DNA of 44,385 nucleotides from Planctomycetota bacterium (GCA_027021385.1 JALUUL010000042.1:1-44385), one strand, 5' to 3'. Positions 26,813-35,548 are shown, counted from the stretch's first letter. Notes: generated from the sequence alone by a model not told the origin. Numbers and translations: made by a program.

Positions 26813-29088
26813 GCCCGCATCTCGCTCGAATGGAGGAAAGGCCTCGAAGCCTTGAGAATCGCGAGCGTCATCAGGAGTACGACCATGAACAGAATCCAGG
26901 CGAGAGCGGCCGCGTATCCCATGTCATGGAAACGGAAGGCCTGCCTATAGACGTAGAGAACGTAGAACAGACTCGCGTTGTCGGGTCCCCCGTCGGTCAG
27001 GACATAGCTCTGAGTGAAGACCTGGAACGAACCGATGACGAGGGTGATCAGGTTGAAGAGAATAACGGGAGAGAGCATCGGGAGGGTCACGTGCCGGAAT
27101 CGGTGGAACGCACCGGCCCCGTCGATCCTGGCCGCGTCGTGGAGGGAGGACGGGATCGTCTTCAATCCGGCCAGGAAGACGACGACGGTCCCTCCGACGA
27201 ACCAGAGACTCATCAGGACGAAACTCGTCAGGACGGTGTCCGTATTCCCGAGCCAGTCGGGCCCGGAAAGGCCGAACAGGGCCAAGCCCCGATTCAACAG
27301 GCCCCCGTTCCGGTCGAAGATCCATCCCCAGAGAACGGTCATCGCGACGCCCGAAACGAGACTGGGCAGGTAGATCAGGGTCCGGAAGACCCCCCGGAAC
27401 GGCAGCGGCCGGTCGAGGAGCATGGCCAGCCCGAGCGCCAGCCCGAGTTGCAGGGGAACCGAGAGGAGAACATAGAGCCCCGTCACCTTCACCGCCTGGA
27501 AGAAGAGAGGATCCTCCCCGAAGAGCCGTATGAAGTTCCCGAGCCCCGCGAACCTCGCCTCGTCCAGGGGCTCGAGGGCGCTCCAGTCCGCGAATGAGAG
27601 GCAGAGGGTCAGGTAGACCGGCCCGAAAACGAAGATCGAGAAGCCGAGGAACCACGGGGCGAGGAAGAACGCGGCAGCCCTCCGCTCCCTCCTCTCCGCA
27701 GGCGGCCCTCCCCGTTGGGCCCTCAGAAACAGGACGAGAGCGCCCGCGAGAAGACCCAGGAAGACCCAGAGCGCCGCCGCCAGGGGGAAACGGGGAAGGG
27801 CCTTCCGGCGGGAGTCCCGTTCGAGGAGGGCCCGGATCCTGCGGGCCCCCTCGGCCAAGGCCTCCTCGGGTTCGAGTCGTCCGGTCACGAGGCAGGCTTC
27901 CAGCGCTTCTCGGACGAAGTTCTTGACTTCCTCCCAGCGCGGGAAGGTGGAGACGAGACGGGCCTCCTCGAGGGCCCGTAGGAAAACTTCGTCATGGACG
28001 GGGTCCCGTTTTGGATCGAGGAAGGCCTTTCCGGCCGCGACCTTCTTCATCGCGGGAACCGCGATCCCGCGGGAGGCCATCAGGCGGGCCCCCTCCTCCC
28101 CGGCGAGGAAGGCGAGGAGGGCGAAGGCCTCCTCGGGATGGGAGGACGCACTCGAAAGGCAGTAACCGGTCTCCGCCAACGCGGTCGGACGCCTACCCTC
28201 CGGCCCTTTCGGGAGGAGGGCCACGTCGAAGCGGATCTTCGCCCCCCGGTTCCGGACGCGGTCGACGACCCAACGCCCGGCGGGGGCGATCATCGCGATC
28301 CTCCCCTCGGCAAAGGAGACCCTCGAGCCGAACGAGGCCTCCCGGTGCACCTGCCTCGGGGTGACGCCCGCGTCGACGAGCCTCTTCAGGAACCTGACGG
28401 CGCGAAGGACCTCCGGCGAATCGAAGACGCAGCGGCCGTTCCCGTCGAGGATGTCTCCTCCGGCCGACCAGATCCAGGGCATCAGGGCCTGGACCCACCA
28501 GTTCATCGAGAGACCGAACCGCTCCCTGGATCCGAGGGCGTTCGGGGGTCCCGTGAGCTTTTTCGCGGCGGAGAAGAGGTCCTCCCAGGTCCAATCGGGG
28601 CCCGGGGGGTCGAGACCGGCCTCCCGGAACAGGTCCCGGTTGTAATAGAGGACATAGGGCGTGCAGTCCTTCGGAAGCGCGAACTGGCGGACGACGCCCT
28701 TCGGATCGGGGGCCCGGAAGGCCTCCAGGGTGACCGGAAAATACTCCTCCGGGTCGAAGCCGCTCTCCTCGAGCTTCCCGTCGAGCGGAGCGAGAACCCC
28801 GGCCGACAGGTAGGCCGGAAACATCTCGACGTCGATCGCGAAGACGTCCGGCGGGGATCCGGAGGCGCAGAGCGTCTTCAGAGTCTCGTTCTGGTCGGCC
28901 GCCCGGAGGATTTTGACACGGATTCCCGGATGGCCCCGCTCGAAGCGATCGATCAGGGGCCCGATGAAGTCGTAGTCCTCCTGCCAGGGCAGAAAGCGGA
29001 TCTCGATCCCTCCGTCGCCGCCGGAGGACCCGCAGGCCGCGGGGAACAGGAGGGATAGGGCGACGAAGGGGAGGAGCAGACATCTCAC
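26809..29088 (-). CDS. Solute-binding protein fused to ABC permease (MalE-MalF-like fusion)
   Basis: 759 residues from GTG at 29088 (GTGA overlap; GGAGG just upstream). A secretion leader ends in FPAAC (Cys19), a probable lipobox. Residues about 25-420 are a family-1 extracellular solute-binding protein (DVFAIDVEMFPAYLSAG, LPKDCTPYVLYYN, AEGRIAMIAPAGRW). A membrane helix at about 434-455 and a basic linker (RRERR) follow. Residues 470-759 are a MalF/UgpA-type permease with the EAA loop at 649-670. The arrangement puts the binding domain outside and the basic linker inside, so the fusion is topologically sensible. No stop or frame break lies between the halves. Confidence 0.88.
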   Translation of the reverse strand: MRCLLLPFVALSLLFPAACGSSGGDGGIEIRFLPWQEDYDFIGPLIDRFERGHPGIRVKILRAADQNETLKTLCASGSPPDVFAIDVEMFPAYLSAGVLAPLDGKLEESGFDPEEYFPVTLEAFRAPDPKGVVRQFALPKDCTPYVLYYNRDLFREAGLDPPGPDWTWEDLFSAAKKLTGPPNALGSRERFGLSMNWWVQALMPWIWSAGGDILDGNGRCVFDSPEVLRAVRFLKRLVDAGVTPRQVHREASFGSRVSFAEGRIAMIAPAGRWVVDRVRNRGAKIRFDVALLPKGPEGRRPTALAETGYCLSSASSHPEEAFALLAFLAGEEGARLMASRGIAVPAMKKVAAGKAFLDPKRDPVHDEVFLRALEEARLVSTFPRWEEVKNFVREALEACLVTGRLEPEEALAEGARRIRALLERDSRRKALPRFPLAAALWVFLGLLAGALVLFLRAQRGGPPAERRERRAAAFFLAPWFLGFSIFVFGPVYLTLCLSFADWSALEPLDEARFAGLGNFIRLFGEDPLFFQAVKVTGLYVLLSVPLQLGLALGLAMLLDRPLPFRGVFRTLIYLPSLVSGVAMTVLWGWIFDRNGGLLNRGLALFGLSGPDWLGNTDTVLTSFVLMSLWFVGGTVVVFLAGLKTIPSSLHDAARIDGAGAFHRFRHVTLPMLSPVILFNLITLVIGSFQVFTQSYVLTDGGPDNASLFYVLYVYRQAFRFHDMGYAAALAWILFMVVLLMTLAILKASRPFLHSSEMRA

Positions 29089-30992
29089 CTCCGGCCTCCC
29101 CCCTCCTCCCTCCATCCCTCGGGCAAGGCGATCTCGAACTCCAGGACTTCGTCGGCCCGCCCTTCCCCGGGCGCGAGAGCCAGGGTCCTCGCCCGAAACA
29201 TTCGCCCCCGGAACCGGACCAAAGGAGTGACCTGGAGGGTCGCCTCCTTGGACACCGGGATCTCGAACTCCCCGTTCCCGTCGGTCGACTTCCGGCGCCG
29301 AATCGTCCCGAGGAGCTGCATCAGGAAGCGGCGATCCTCGTTCTTCTTCATCGACGGGATCCAATACCAGACTTCCGCCCCGGGGATCGGGGTTCCCTGG
29401 CCGTCCGTCACCCTCCCCCGGACCCTCTCCCCGGGACCCAGGGAGATGGATTTCGTGAGAGCCCCGCTCGTTCCGCCGGGAATCGAGATTCGAACGGATC
29501 CGACGCCTCCGTTCCGGCCGAGGGCGAAGAAGAGCCCCTCGAAGGGAGGGAGAACCCTGAGGACGAGGCGTCCCCTTCGGTCGCCGAGAAAACGAGGGCC
29601 GCTCCGCAGCAGGGGGGACTTCCCCCGTTTCGAGGGCAGGAGGAGGACCTCCGCACCCCGGGCCGGGGCACCGGAATCCTCGAAAATCCCGAGTTCGAGA
29701 CGGACGCTCCGATCCAGGCGGTAGTCCGGGCGATCCTCCTTCCTTCCCGTTCCGACTTCGAGAAGGACCTGCGGCGCGGATTCCTCTTCCGGAAGGAGGC
29801 AGCCGAGGATCCGTTCGACTCCCTTCGCGAGCGGAGGGAGGACGAAACCTCCGTCCTCTCCGCTCCGCGTCTCGAAGAGCGGCCCTTCTGAGAGGAGGGA
29901 GAGGGAGGTCGAGATCTCGAGCGGCGCCCAGGCAAGGACGAGCGCTCCGCGCAGCGGTTCTCCGTCCCTCCTGAGGAGCCTGCCGGAACATTCCCTCCCG
30001 TCCCTCAGAAACAGCCTCATGTCCGGCGTCTCGGTCCGCCGTTCCACTTCGAACACCGGGATGGACCGCGCCCGGCCCCTGATCGCCCGGCCCGGAGCCC
30101 AGGCCAGGATCCTCGCTTGGACCCGACCGAGGCTGGGGTCCTCCCACCAGCCTGCGGGGATCCACGCCTTGCGGAGACCGTCCTTCCCGGCCGCTCCGAG
30201 TTCCCTGAAGACGAGAGGCCCGATCGGAGGGCTAGAGGGATCGTAGATCGCGAGCCTCGCTCCGGTGATCGGCCCCTTCCCCGTCGAGACCTCGAGGAGG
30301 ACCGGAAACTTGAAGCCGGGGTCGAGCATGACGGTTTCGGCGGGGAGGGCCGCGATCACGGCCCTTTGTCCGGCCGGGCGGCGGGGCCATGCGCAGTCGA
30401 TCTCCCGGCTCGCGCAGAGCTTCCCACCTGCTTCCCGGAGCCTGAGCCTTCCAATCCCCGAGGGGATCGGAGGAATCACCCCCCCTCCCTCCGCGTCGAG
30501 GGGGATCGGCAATTCGCAGACGATACGGACCCCGAACTCCACCCTGAGCCGAAAGGGGACTTCGTAATCCTTCCGGTCGGGGACCCTGACCCTGCGCTTG
30601 CGGAAACGGCGTCCCAGGTCGCGGAGCACGCAGATCCCCCCGGCCGTCAGGTCCTCGCGCAGGGCGCTCGTCCGGTAGAAACCGTCCTTCGACTCCTCCC
30701 AGGCGAAGGCCGCGTATCTCCTCCCCTTCCGGAGGAACACCCGGAACCGCCCCCGGTCGTCGGCCCGCGCCCTGAGGACCTCGAGATCGCCGACCCGCGC
30801 CCCGTGCCTCCTCCCGAAGAACAGGATCTCCGCACGCTTCCAGGGGCGGCCCGCGAGGGTGCGGGTCCTCCCCAGCGTCGGGACTTCCCCGACCCGGTCG
30901 CGGGGAACCCCTCCGCCGCCCCGGACCCGGACCTCCCCCTGCCCCGGCAAACCGGAAACGAAAAGGGCGAGGAACAGCCAGCAGGCCTTCAT
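29085..30992 (-). CDS. Secreted carboxypeptidase-regulatory-like protein, paralogue B
   Basis: 635 residues from ATG at 30992 (ATGA overlap with the upstream stop). A signal peptide is evident at 1-18 (WLFLALFVSGLPGQG). The body is beta-rich, with segments of the type 'GRLLRRDGEPLRGALV', 'ERVRGRVTDGQGTPIPGAEV' and 'STDGNGEFEIPV', matching carboxypeptidase-regulatory-like folds. The N-terminal ~250 residues align by eye with the upstream gene product ('RADDRGRFRVFLRKGRRYAAFAWEES' region), so the two are tandem paralogues. No enzyme motif is visible. Probably periplasmic or surface-exposed; co-translated with the transporter. Confidence 0.75.
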   Translation of the reverse strand: MKACWLFLALFVSGLPGQGEVRVRGGGGVPRDRVGEVPTLGRTRTLAGRPWKRAEILFFGRRHGARVGDLEVLRARADDRGRFRVFLRKGRRYAAFAWEESKDGFYRTSALREDLTAGGICVLRDLGRRFRKRRVRVPDRKDYEVPFRLRVEFGVRIVCELPIPLDAEGGGVIPPIPSGIGRLRLREAGGKLCASREIDCAWPRRPAGQRAVIAALPAETVMLDPGFKFPVLLEVSTGKGPITGARLAIYDPSSPPIGPLVFRELGAAGKDGLRKAWIPAGWWEDPSLGRVQARILAWAPGRAIRGRARSIPVFEVERRTETPDMRLFLRDGRECSGRLLRRDGEPLRGALVLAWAPLEISTSLSLLSEGPLFETRSGEDGGFVLPPLAKGVERILGCLLPEEESAPQVLLEVGTGRKEDRPDYRLDRSVRLELGIFEDSGAPARGAEVLLLPSKRGKSPLLRSGPRFLGDRRGRLVLRVLPPFEGLFFALGRNGGVGSVRISIPGGTSGALTKSISLGPGERVRGRVTDGQGTPIPGAEVWYWIPSMKKNEDRRFLMQLLGTIRRRKSTDGNGEFEIPVSKEATLQVTPLVRFRGRMFRARTLALAPGEGRADEVLEFEIALPEGWREEGGGRR

Positions 30993-33013
30993 TTGTGTTT
31001 CCCGTCCTCCCGTCCCGGGACCTCGGAATCCTTCGGGAGGGGGATCTCGAGTTCGATCGGCTCGGGATCCTCCTCCTCGCCCGCCCGGATCTGGGTCGCC
31101 CCCGAGTAGAACCATCTCCCTCCCGCCTGAAGACTGGCCGAGAGATTCACCATGACGTTGGCGGGGACCCCGACCCGGAACCTGCCGTTCCGGTCCGTTC
31201 GCACGATGTTTCCTCCCTGGTTCCCCAGGAAGGAGTAGAGGCGCCACTCGCCTCCGTTCCCGGTGAAGTTGAAATAGACATTGACCCTGGCCTCCGGCAA
31301 GGGCTTTCCCCGCGGATCGAGGACCCGACCGGCGACCAGGAGGGTCTTCTTCATCTCGAGAAACAGGGCCCTTTCCTTCGCGCCGTCACGGGAGGGAAGC
31401 TCCTCCCCTGCATCCTTCCCCAGGGCCACCTGGGCGTATCCGCCGTCCTCCGCGCGGGCCCCGAGGATCATCCCCTCGCTCTCTCCGCACAGGAACCCGA
31501 GTCTCCCCCTGCCGTCCCCGAGAAAAACCGCGGGGTTGTAGACGCCTATCAGGCCGTTGGGGTGGACCTGGGTCTCGCCGAATCCGAAAAGGGGTCGGAC
31601 CACGGGGGAGCCATCGGAATGCACGGCCCGCACACGGAGGATCGAAAGCTTCCTCAGATCCAGATCTCCGAGTTCCAGGTTCCCTCCCTTGCTCTCCGTC
31701 CGGAAATGGAGCCAGGCGACGGGGGAGAGAGGAGGTCCGTCCCCCTCCAGCGTCCTCAGGATCCCGTCCGGGAGGAGGGCGGCGAGGAACAGCGTGCATC
31801 TCGGATCCTGGGAAGGAAGGACGAAGTCCCCCTTCGCATCCGTCGTCAGGTGGAAGCTCGGTCCCCGGCGGTGCGCCCAGCTCGACCACCCCGTGGGCCG
31901 CGAGGCCCATACTAGAAGCGGAAGGCCGGCCAGGCCGCGGCCCTGTCCCATCAGCACCCTCCCCTTCACGACGAAGCCGGGTTTCAGGGTCACGATGAAA
32001 TCGGGCTCCTCTCCCTCCCCGACTCGCTCCTCCTCCCCGAGGCTCAGGGAAAAACTCGCATAGGTCTCCGAAAACCCGGGGGCCGTGACTCTCAGGGGGA
32101 TCGGGGAGAGGGTGGAAGGGATCCGACACCGGGCCACCCCCTCCTCGTCCGTCTTTCCGCTCGGATAGAGCCGAGGAAGACCGGAGGACCCTGCAAAGGT
32201 CTTCACGCAGAGTTCGATCCTCGCCCCGGCGATGGCCTCTCCATCCATCTTCGAGGGCTTCCGATTCCCTCCCCCCTTTCCCTTCAAGACCCCGATCCGA
32301 ACCTCGACGGGTCTTCCGAGGGGCAGGGCTTCCGGGCTCTCCTCTTTCTCCATGCCCCCCCTCGGAACTTCGTCCTCCGTTCCGCTCCCTCCCCGTGCTC
32401 TCGTGTCCACCCTCCGGGAGAGGATCGGCATCCCCTCCTTTCCGAGGACCTGAAGGACCACGGTTCCGGGAAGCGGGGGAACGACGACCTCGTCCCCCTC
32501 GAGAAGGGCGAGAGGAAGTCGATCGGGGATCCTTTCGTTCCCGTAGAGGACCTCGACTCCGAGAGGTTCGTAATCCTTCCAGACCTTCCGACCTTCCAGA
32601 CGGAACCTCCGAACCCGGATCCGGGCTCTCTTCTCCGTGAACTTCAGGGGAATCCCGGCCACGACATCGTCGAGAATCTCCGAAACCCGGAAGAGGCCGG
32701 GCGAGACCTCTTCTCGGGCCCAGGCCATGTAACGCCTTCCGGAAAGCAAACGGGTCCGGAACCGCCCTCTCCGGTCCGCCCGGACCTCGAGTCGGTCGGC
32801 CGTTCCGATCCCCGGAGCCAGGCGATAGGGCCAGGAAACGAAGGCGATCCTCGCTCCTTCCCAGGCCTTCCCTCCTCGGAGGACGACCTTTCCGATCGTC
32901 CTCCGGCGCCGGTCTCCTTCCCTCTCCGGGCCGTCCTGCCCTCTCGAGGGTCCGGCGAGGACCATGAGGCAGAGGAAACCGGGGAAGAGGATCGGGAAAG
33001 GGCGCGCCGGCAT
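30989..33013 (-). CDS. Secreted carboxypeptidase-regulatory-like protein, paralogue A
   Basis: 674 residues; first gene of the four-gene unit. Signal peptide at about 1-25. Contains beta-sandwich style modules, for example 'GFVVKGRVLMGQGRGLAG', 'KTLLVAGRVLDPRGKPLPEARV' and 'RTDRNGRFRVGVP'. Its N-terminal third is homologous to the downstream gene's, including 'RADRRGRFRTRLLSGRRYMAWA'. A TATAAC hexamer 7 nt before the ATG suggests a leaderless transcript. No catalytic residues are recognised; a role in ligand capture or envelope structure is an inference from fold and operon. Confidence 0.75.
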   Translation of the reverse strand: MPARPFPILFPGFLCLMVLAGPSRGQDGPEREGDRRRRTIGKVVLRGGKAWEGARIAFVSWPYRLAPGIGTADRLEVRADRRGRFRTRLLSGRRYMAWAREEVSPGLFRVSEILDDVVAGIPLKFTEKRARIRVRRFRLEGRKVWKDYEPLGVEVLYGNERIPDRLPLALLEGDEVVVPPLPGTVVLQVLGKEGMPILSRRVDTRARGGSGTEDEVPRGGMEKEESPEALPLGRPVEVRIGVLKGKGGGNRKPSKMDGEAIAGARIELCVKTFAGSSGLPRLYPSGKTDEEGVARCRIPSTLSPIPLRVTAPGFSETYASFSLSLGEEERVGEGEEPDFIVTLKPGFVVKGRVLMGQGRGLAGLPLLVWASRPTGWSSWAHRRGPSFHLTTDAKGDFVLPSQDPRCTLFLAALLPDGILRTLEGDGPPLSPVAWLHFRTESKGGNLELGDLDLRKLSILRVRAVHSDGSPVVRPLFGFGETQVHPNGLIGVYNPAVFLGDGRGRLGFLCGESEGMILGARAEDGGYAQVALGKDAGEELPSRDGAKERALFLEMKKTLLVAGRVLDPRGKPLPEARVNVYFNFTGNGGEWRLYSFLGNQGGNIVRTDRNGRFRVGVPANVMVNLSASLQAGGRWFYSGATQIRAGEEEDPEPIELEIPLPKDSEVPGREDGKHK

Positions 33014-33019
33014 GCGGCC

Positions 33020-33025
33020 GTTATA
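33020..33025 (-). promoter_or_regulatory. -10 element (TATAAC) at the transporter operon
   Basis: TATAAC on the minus strand ends seven bases before the ATG at 33013, so transcription would start at or next to the start codon. There is no ribosome site between them. No good -35 at 16-18 nt spacing (the closest is a CACCCG-type sequence), which lowers confidence. Confidence 0.4.
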
Positions 33026-33072
33026 CCGGATCGGGAACCAGCCGGGTGCGCAACCCTCGTAAGGAGCCGTGG

Positions 33073-33095
33073 GGGTGGGACTTCCCCTCCCACCC
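33073..33095. repeat. Perfect 8-bp inverted repeat in divergent intergenic region
   Basis: GGGTGGGA, a 7-nt spacer (CTTCCCC), then TCCCACCC. It lies between the divergent starts of the transporter operon (33013) and the SGNH hydrolase gene (33241). It could be an operator for a dimeric regulator or an RNA hairpin in a leader; no T-run follows on either strand. The rest of this 227-nt gap shows nothing else clear. Confidence 0.4.
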
Positions 33096-33240
33096 GGGCG
33101 TCAATTCGGGAGTTCCCCGTGGTCGATAAGCCCCTCCGATGGACGAAGCCTCCCCAAACACTCGCATCCGCAGGGATCCGGGTCCAGGATACCCCTCCTC
33201 CGCACCGCCCCCCCGCCGGAGAACCCGCGGGATCGAACCT

Positions 33241-34581
33241 ATGCTTGGACTCCTTCTTCTTCCGGCCCTCGCCGGGATCCCCCTGCTCGGCCCGCCTCCT
33301 TTTTTCCGAAAAGAGCCTGGGAAGGAGGTCTTCCGCCCCGGAGCCCGCATCCTCTGGCTCGGGGACAGCATCACCCACGCCTGCCGCTACACGCGCTACC
33401 TCGAGGACTACGCCTGGTCCAGGTATCCGGACAATGACCTGCGATTCCTGAACACCGGGGTCTCCGGAGATCGAGCCCTCGACGTCCTGTTGCGATTCGA
33501 CCTCGATGTCCGCCCCTTCCATCCCGATACGATCTTCCTCTGCCTCGGAATGAACGACGGGGGGTTCACGACCGAGGGGAAGGAAGAACGTTTCGCGATC
33601 TTCCGCCGTCACATGAGCCTCCTCCTCGACCGCATCCGAGACGGTGGATCCCGTTGCGTGTTGATCTCCCCCCCTCCCGTGGACCCCGACGCCGTCTTCC
33701 CCCTGAAGGGCCTTCCGATCCCGCGGAAGGTCGGTCCCGGGTACGACCGGGTCCTGAAGGATTTCTCCGAGTGGCTCGAGGACGAGGCGAAGCGGCGCAG
33801 GATCCCCTTCGTGGACGCGCACGGGGCCCTCTCCTCCTTCACGAGGAGACTCCGCTTCGCGAATCCCGCCTCGACCCTGGTGCCCGACGGAGTGCATCCG
33901 GGCCGGATCGGGGCCGCGTTGATGGCGCTCGAAGTCCTGGACCGGATCGGAGAGCGGGGTCCGCGCTTCGTCGTCGAACTGATCCGCGGCGTCGGAAGGG
34001 GAAAGATCCGGGGAGCGGATCTGAGGAAGCTCCGCTGGCCTCCGTCGGGAGTCAGGTTCGTCCTGAAGGCCCGCTCCCTTCCCTGGGTCCTCCCGAGGCC
34101 CGCCCGCGGCGCGGCTCCGCTGGACCCGCGATACGAAGCCCTGAACCGTTCCGTCCTGAGGATCCGGGATCTCGTTCCGGGGCGCTACGGCCTCTACATC
34201 GACGGCATCCGCATCCTCTCTGCGACCTCCAGGGACCTCGCGCGGGGGATCGATCTCGGTCTCGAGGATCTCCATCCCGACTGGAGACAGGCCGAATCCC
34301 TCACCGAGGAGAACGGACGGAGGAACGCGGTCATCCGCACCGGGATCCTGGACCTGTCCGAAGCGCGTCAAACGGCGCGGAACCTCGAGGCGCGGGGCCT
34401 GACCGCGGGTCCGGCCTACAGGAGGGCGAAAGCGAGAATCGAGGAGCTGAACGCTCTTCTCGCCGAGGTCGGAAGGAAGGTCGTCGCCTCGGAGAAACGG
34501 ATCGCCCGCCTCCGCACGCCTCGCCCTCACGACTACGAGATTCGACTCGAGACGAGAAGAACCCGGATCCCCGGAAGGTGA
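33241..34581 (+). CDS. SGNH/GDSL-type hydrolase
   Basis: 446 residues from ATG at 33241; upstream in-frame codons look non-coding. A hydrophobic leader at about 1-18 suggests export. The SGNH blocks are all visible: LGDSIT with nucleophile Ser43, GVSGD (Gly76), GMNDG (Asn105) and DGVHP with Asp216 and His219. Members are esterases or acylhydrolases, often acting on acetylated glycans. Residues about 260-446 form an extra domain ending in a charged, probably helical stretch. It stands alone, divergent from the transporter operon. Substrate unknown. Confidence 0.85.
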   Translation: MLGLLLLPALAGIPLLGPPPFFRKEPGKEVFRPGARILWLGDSITHACRYTRYLEDYAWSRYPDNDLRFLNTGVSGDRALDVLLRFDLDVRPFHPDTIFLCLGMNDGGFTTEGKEERFAIFRRHMSLLLDRIRDGGSRCVLISPPPVDPDAVFPLKGLPIPRKVGPGYDRVLKDFSEWLEDEAKRRRIPFVDAHGALSSFTRRLRFANPASTLVPDGVHPGRIGAALMALEVLDRIGERGPRFVVELIRGVGRGKIRGADLRKLRWPPSGVRFVLKARSLPWVLPRPARGAAPLDPRYEALNRSVLRIRDLVPGRYGLYIDGIRILSATSRDLARGIDLGLEDLHPDWRQAESLTEENGRRNAVIRTGILDLSEARQTARNLEARGLTAGPAYRRAKARIEELNALLAEVGRKVVASEKRIARLRTPRPHDYEIRLETRRTRIPGR

Positions 34582-34587
34582 GGGGAA

Positions 34588-35493
34588 TCAGTCCGCGCTT
34601 CTCCTTGCGCTGACGACTCGGATCCTCCCCTCCTCGTCCGGATGGGTCCGGATCTCTTCATACTCCGGACTCCGGTCGATCCTCCTCGCGATACGTTCCC
34701 CCTGTCCCGCTCCGACCTCGAAGGCGAGCACACCCCCCGGACGTAGGAATCGGGGGGCTTCCCGGATCAATCGATGCAGAAGATCCAGGCCGAAGGGGCC
34801 CGCCGCGAAAGCCTGCTTCGGCTCGTACCCCGCGATCTCCGGCTCCATGAGCCCGACCTTCTTTTCGGGAATGTAAGGAGGGCAGCCGGTCAGTACGTCG
34901 ACCTGCCCCAAGAACGAGGGGTCATCGAAGGGCTCGAGCAGGTCGCCGACCCGGAACAGGACGCGGCCCTCGTGTCCCGTGTGGAGGGCGTTCCGACAGG
35001 CGAGCCTAATCGCCTCCTCGGAAATATCCACGCCGAAGAGGTCGGCGTCCGGTTCGTGGTGCGCATAGGCGAGTACGAGGTTCCCCGAGCCCGTGAAGAC
35101 ATCGAGCACGAGAGCGCGCCCCCGGGTCTCGACGCATTCCCGGATCGCCGAGAGACCGACCTCGGCGAGGAGTTCGGTCTCTCGGCGGGGGATCAGCGCT
35201 CCGGGACCGGCGAGGAGATCGAGGCCCATGAAGCTCTGCCGTCCCGTCAAGTAGGCCAGGGGTTCCCCTTCGAGGCGACGGCGGATCAGACTCCTGAGCC
35301 TCGCGACCGCGAGGTCGTCGATCCGGGGCAGAGGACGCTCGAGAGCCTCCTCCATCGGGAGAGGGTTTCCCGCGGCCGTGTGCCAGAGGGCATGAAGGTT
35401 CCCTTGCGGAGTCTCCCCGGGCTTGTCGGGAAGGACCCGCAGTCGTTCTTCCAAGATCTCCAGGAGTTCCTTGTAGGGCTTCGGCGGATGCAT
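34588..35493 (-). CDS. PrmC/HemK-family glutamine methyltransferase-like protein with CPPY motif
   Basis: 301 residues, normal PrmC length. The N-terminal helical part leads into the family signature YLTGRQSF..., IPRRETE. The SAM site reads LDVFTGSGN with VDIS at the second strand. The catalytic NPPY motif is replaced by CPPY (Cys204-Pro-Pro-Tyr); the Asn normally hydrogen-bonds the substrate glutamine amide. PrmC methylates the GGQ glutamine of release factors. Loss of that Asn suggests a changed substrate or lost activity. The TPR gene ends 45 nt upstream, and the stop is 6 nt from the convergent SGNH gene. Confidence 0.75.
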   Translation of the reverse strand: MHPPKPYKELLEILEERLRVLPDKPGETPQGNLHALWHTAAGNPLPMEEALERPLPRIDDLAVARLRSLIRRRLEGEPLAYLTGRQSFMGLDLLAGPGALIPRRETELLAEVGLSAIRECVETRGRALVLDVFTGSGNLVLAYAHHEPDADLFGVDISEEAIRLACRNALHTGHEGRVLFRVGDLLEPFDDPSFLGQVDVLTGCPPYIPEKKVGLMEPEIAGYEPKQAFAAGPFGLDLLHRLIREAPRFLRPGGVLAFEVGAGQGERIARRIDRSPEYEEIRTHPDEEGRIRVVSARRSAD

Positions 35494-35507
35494 CGGATTC
35501 TCGTTCC

Positions 35508-35548
35508 GCCGGCCCCTCGAGGCCGGCCCGCGGGGCTTTCAACCCCGC
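35508..35548 (-). other. Two adjacent hairpins between TPR gene and PrmC-like gene
   Basis: Stem GCCGGCC/GGCCGGC with a 6-nt loop at 35508-35527, and stem GCGGGG/CCCCGC with a 7-nt loop at 35530-35548 that includes the TPR stop codon. Together they fill almost the whole 45-nt gap. No T-run, so not a classical terminator; they could limit read-through or translation of the PrmC-like gene. Confidence 0.35.

Noticed and set aside
29089..29115. ATG at 29115 as the start of the binding-protein/permease fusion
   Set aside because: The codons after it (GAG GGA GGA GGG) read as a ribosome site; the GTG at 29088 gives a proper secretion leader and a 4-nt overlap.
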